Shown: positions 63,901-64,000 of the stretch, piece after piece
Layout: each line of letters opens with the position of its first letter
Position numbering within the stretch: position 1 is the first letter of the stretch
Assembly (NCBI GenBank): GCA_964634885.1
Contig: CAZWLN010000021.1
Span: 7,480-71,479, forward strand
Source: DAINRZ01 sp964634885
Lineage (GTDB): Bacteria > Bacteroidota > Ignavibacteria > Kapaibacteriales > UBA2268
Length of the DNA: 64,000 bases
Reading direction: 5' to 3'
The notes under the pieces: generated by a model
Told to the model about the DNA's origin: nothing
The model's database searches: none
The model's input: the letters and a program-made list of their open reading frames with translations, nothing else
Translations under genes and position numbers: made by a program

Positions 63901-64000
63901 ATGCTAAGAAAAGCGGTCCTTATTCTATTACTGATTATAGCCGGCTGGTGCCGGCTGTCGGCTTACGACCCGATTGACACAGTGTGGACAATTCAACGGG
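63901..64000 (+). CDS. PD40/T9SS array member 3, truncated by the window end
   Basis: Only the first 33 codons are visible: signal peptide MLRKAVLILLLIIAGWCRLS followed by AYDPIDTVWTIQR, identical to array member 2 after the signal peptide. The frame is open at the window edge. By position and leader it is the next member of the tandem family, which may continue further. Confidence 0.85.
   Translation, partial: MLRKAVLILLLIIAGWCRLSAYDPIDTVWTIQR

Overview
The window reads as chromosome from a diderm member of the Bacteroidota/Chlorobiota group, most likely close to Ignavibacteria or 'Candidatus Kapabacteria'. The reasons are several secreted proteins with type A type IX secretion (T9SS) C-terminal domains, a FISUMP domain, VWA and PD40 surface proteins, lipid A genes (lpxB, an LpxH-like phosphoesterase), and DsrMK/DsrC next to ordinary aerobic-type metabolism (nuoAB, icd). 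The lineage call is inferred from domain content; no rRNA or tRNA gene was seen.

Layout. 1-7916: two tandem VWA surface proteins, an AIM24-like protein, a small outer-membrane barrel, a short-chain dehydrogenase and two TraB/GumN paralogues. 8045-11109: a minus-strand dsrC-dsrM-dsrK cluster, read as the electron-transfer part of dissimilatory sulfur metabolism. 11741-20228: a prolyl oligopeptidase, a Cu/Zn efflux permease fused to a heavy-metal domain, coaD and a very large multi-PAS hybrid kinase. 20527-26693: two cyclophilins, a polysaccharide ABC exporter pair, a Prc-type protease and acpS. 27065-32168: a duplicated two-gene module of secreted proteins. 32191-34905: an AT-rich, foreign-looking 904-residue protein with an Mrr-like N-terminus and about 12 homing-endonuclease-associated repeats. 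35365-38682: a secreted protein of about 13 DUF5666-like repeats. 39205-51337: housekeeping genes (LysE-type exporter, nuoAB, coaX, birA, an auxiliary lipoprotein, LpxH-like enzyme, PD40 protein, kbl, lpxB, acyltransferase, RRM protein, icd). 51674-57737: a defence island with Mod-type methyltransferase, XRE-ImmA/IrrE protein, DUF4411 protein and Res-type helicase-nuclease. 57835-59401: a zinc/manganese-type ABC importer. 59458-64000: a beta-helix protein and three tandem PD40/T9SS proteins, the last cut by the window end.

How the genes work together. The DsrMK membrane complex would pass electrons between the quinone pool and the DsrC thiol/trisulfide carrier; no dsrAB is present here. The four defence genes are packed as one operon in which a toxin-antitoxin-like pair sits between modification and restriction genes. 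Intergenic spaces carry two families of dispersed non-coding repeats, a palindromic REP-like element and a 9-nt-period tract joined to a strong hairpin.

The best candidates for something new are the Mrr-like/HNH-repeat array protein at 32191-34905, the composite restriction operon at 51674-57737 with its swapped-looking recognition domain, and a probable internal translation start that would release a free copper chaperone from the efflux permease gene at 15164.
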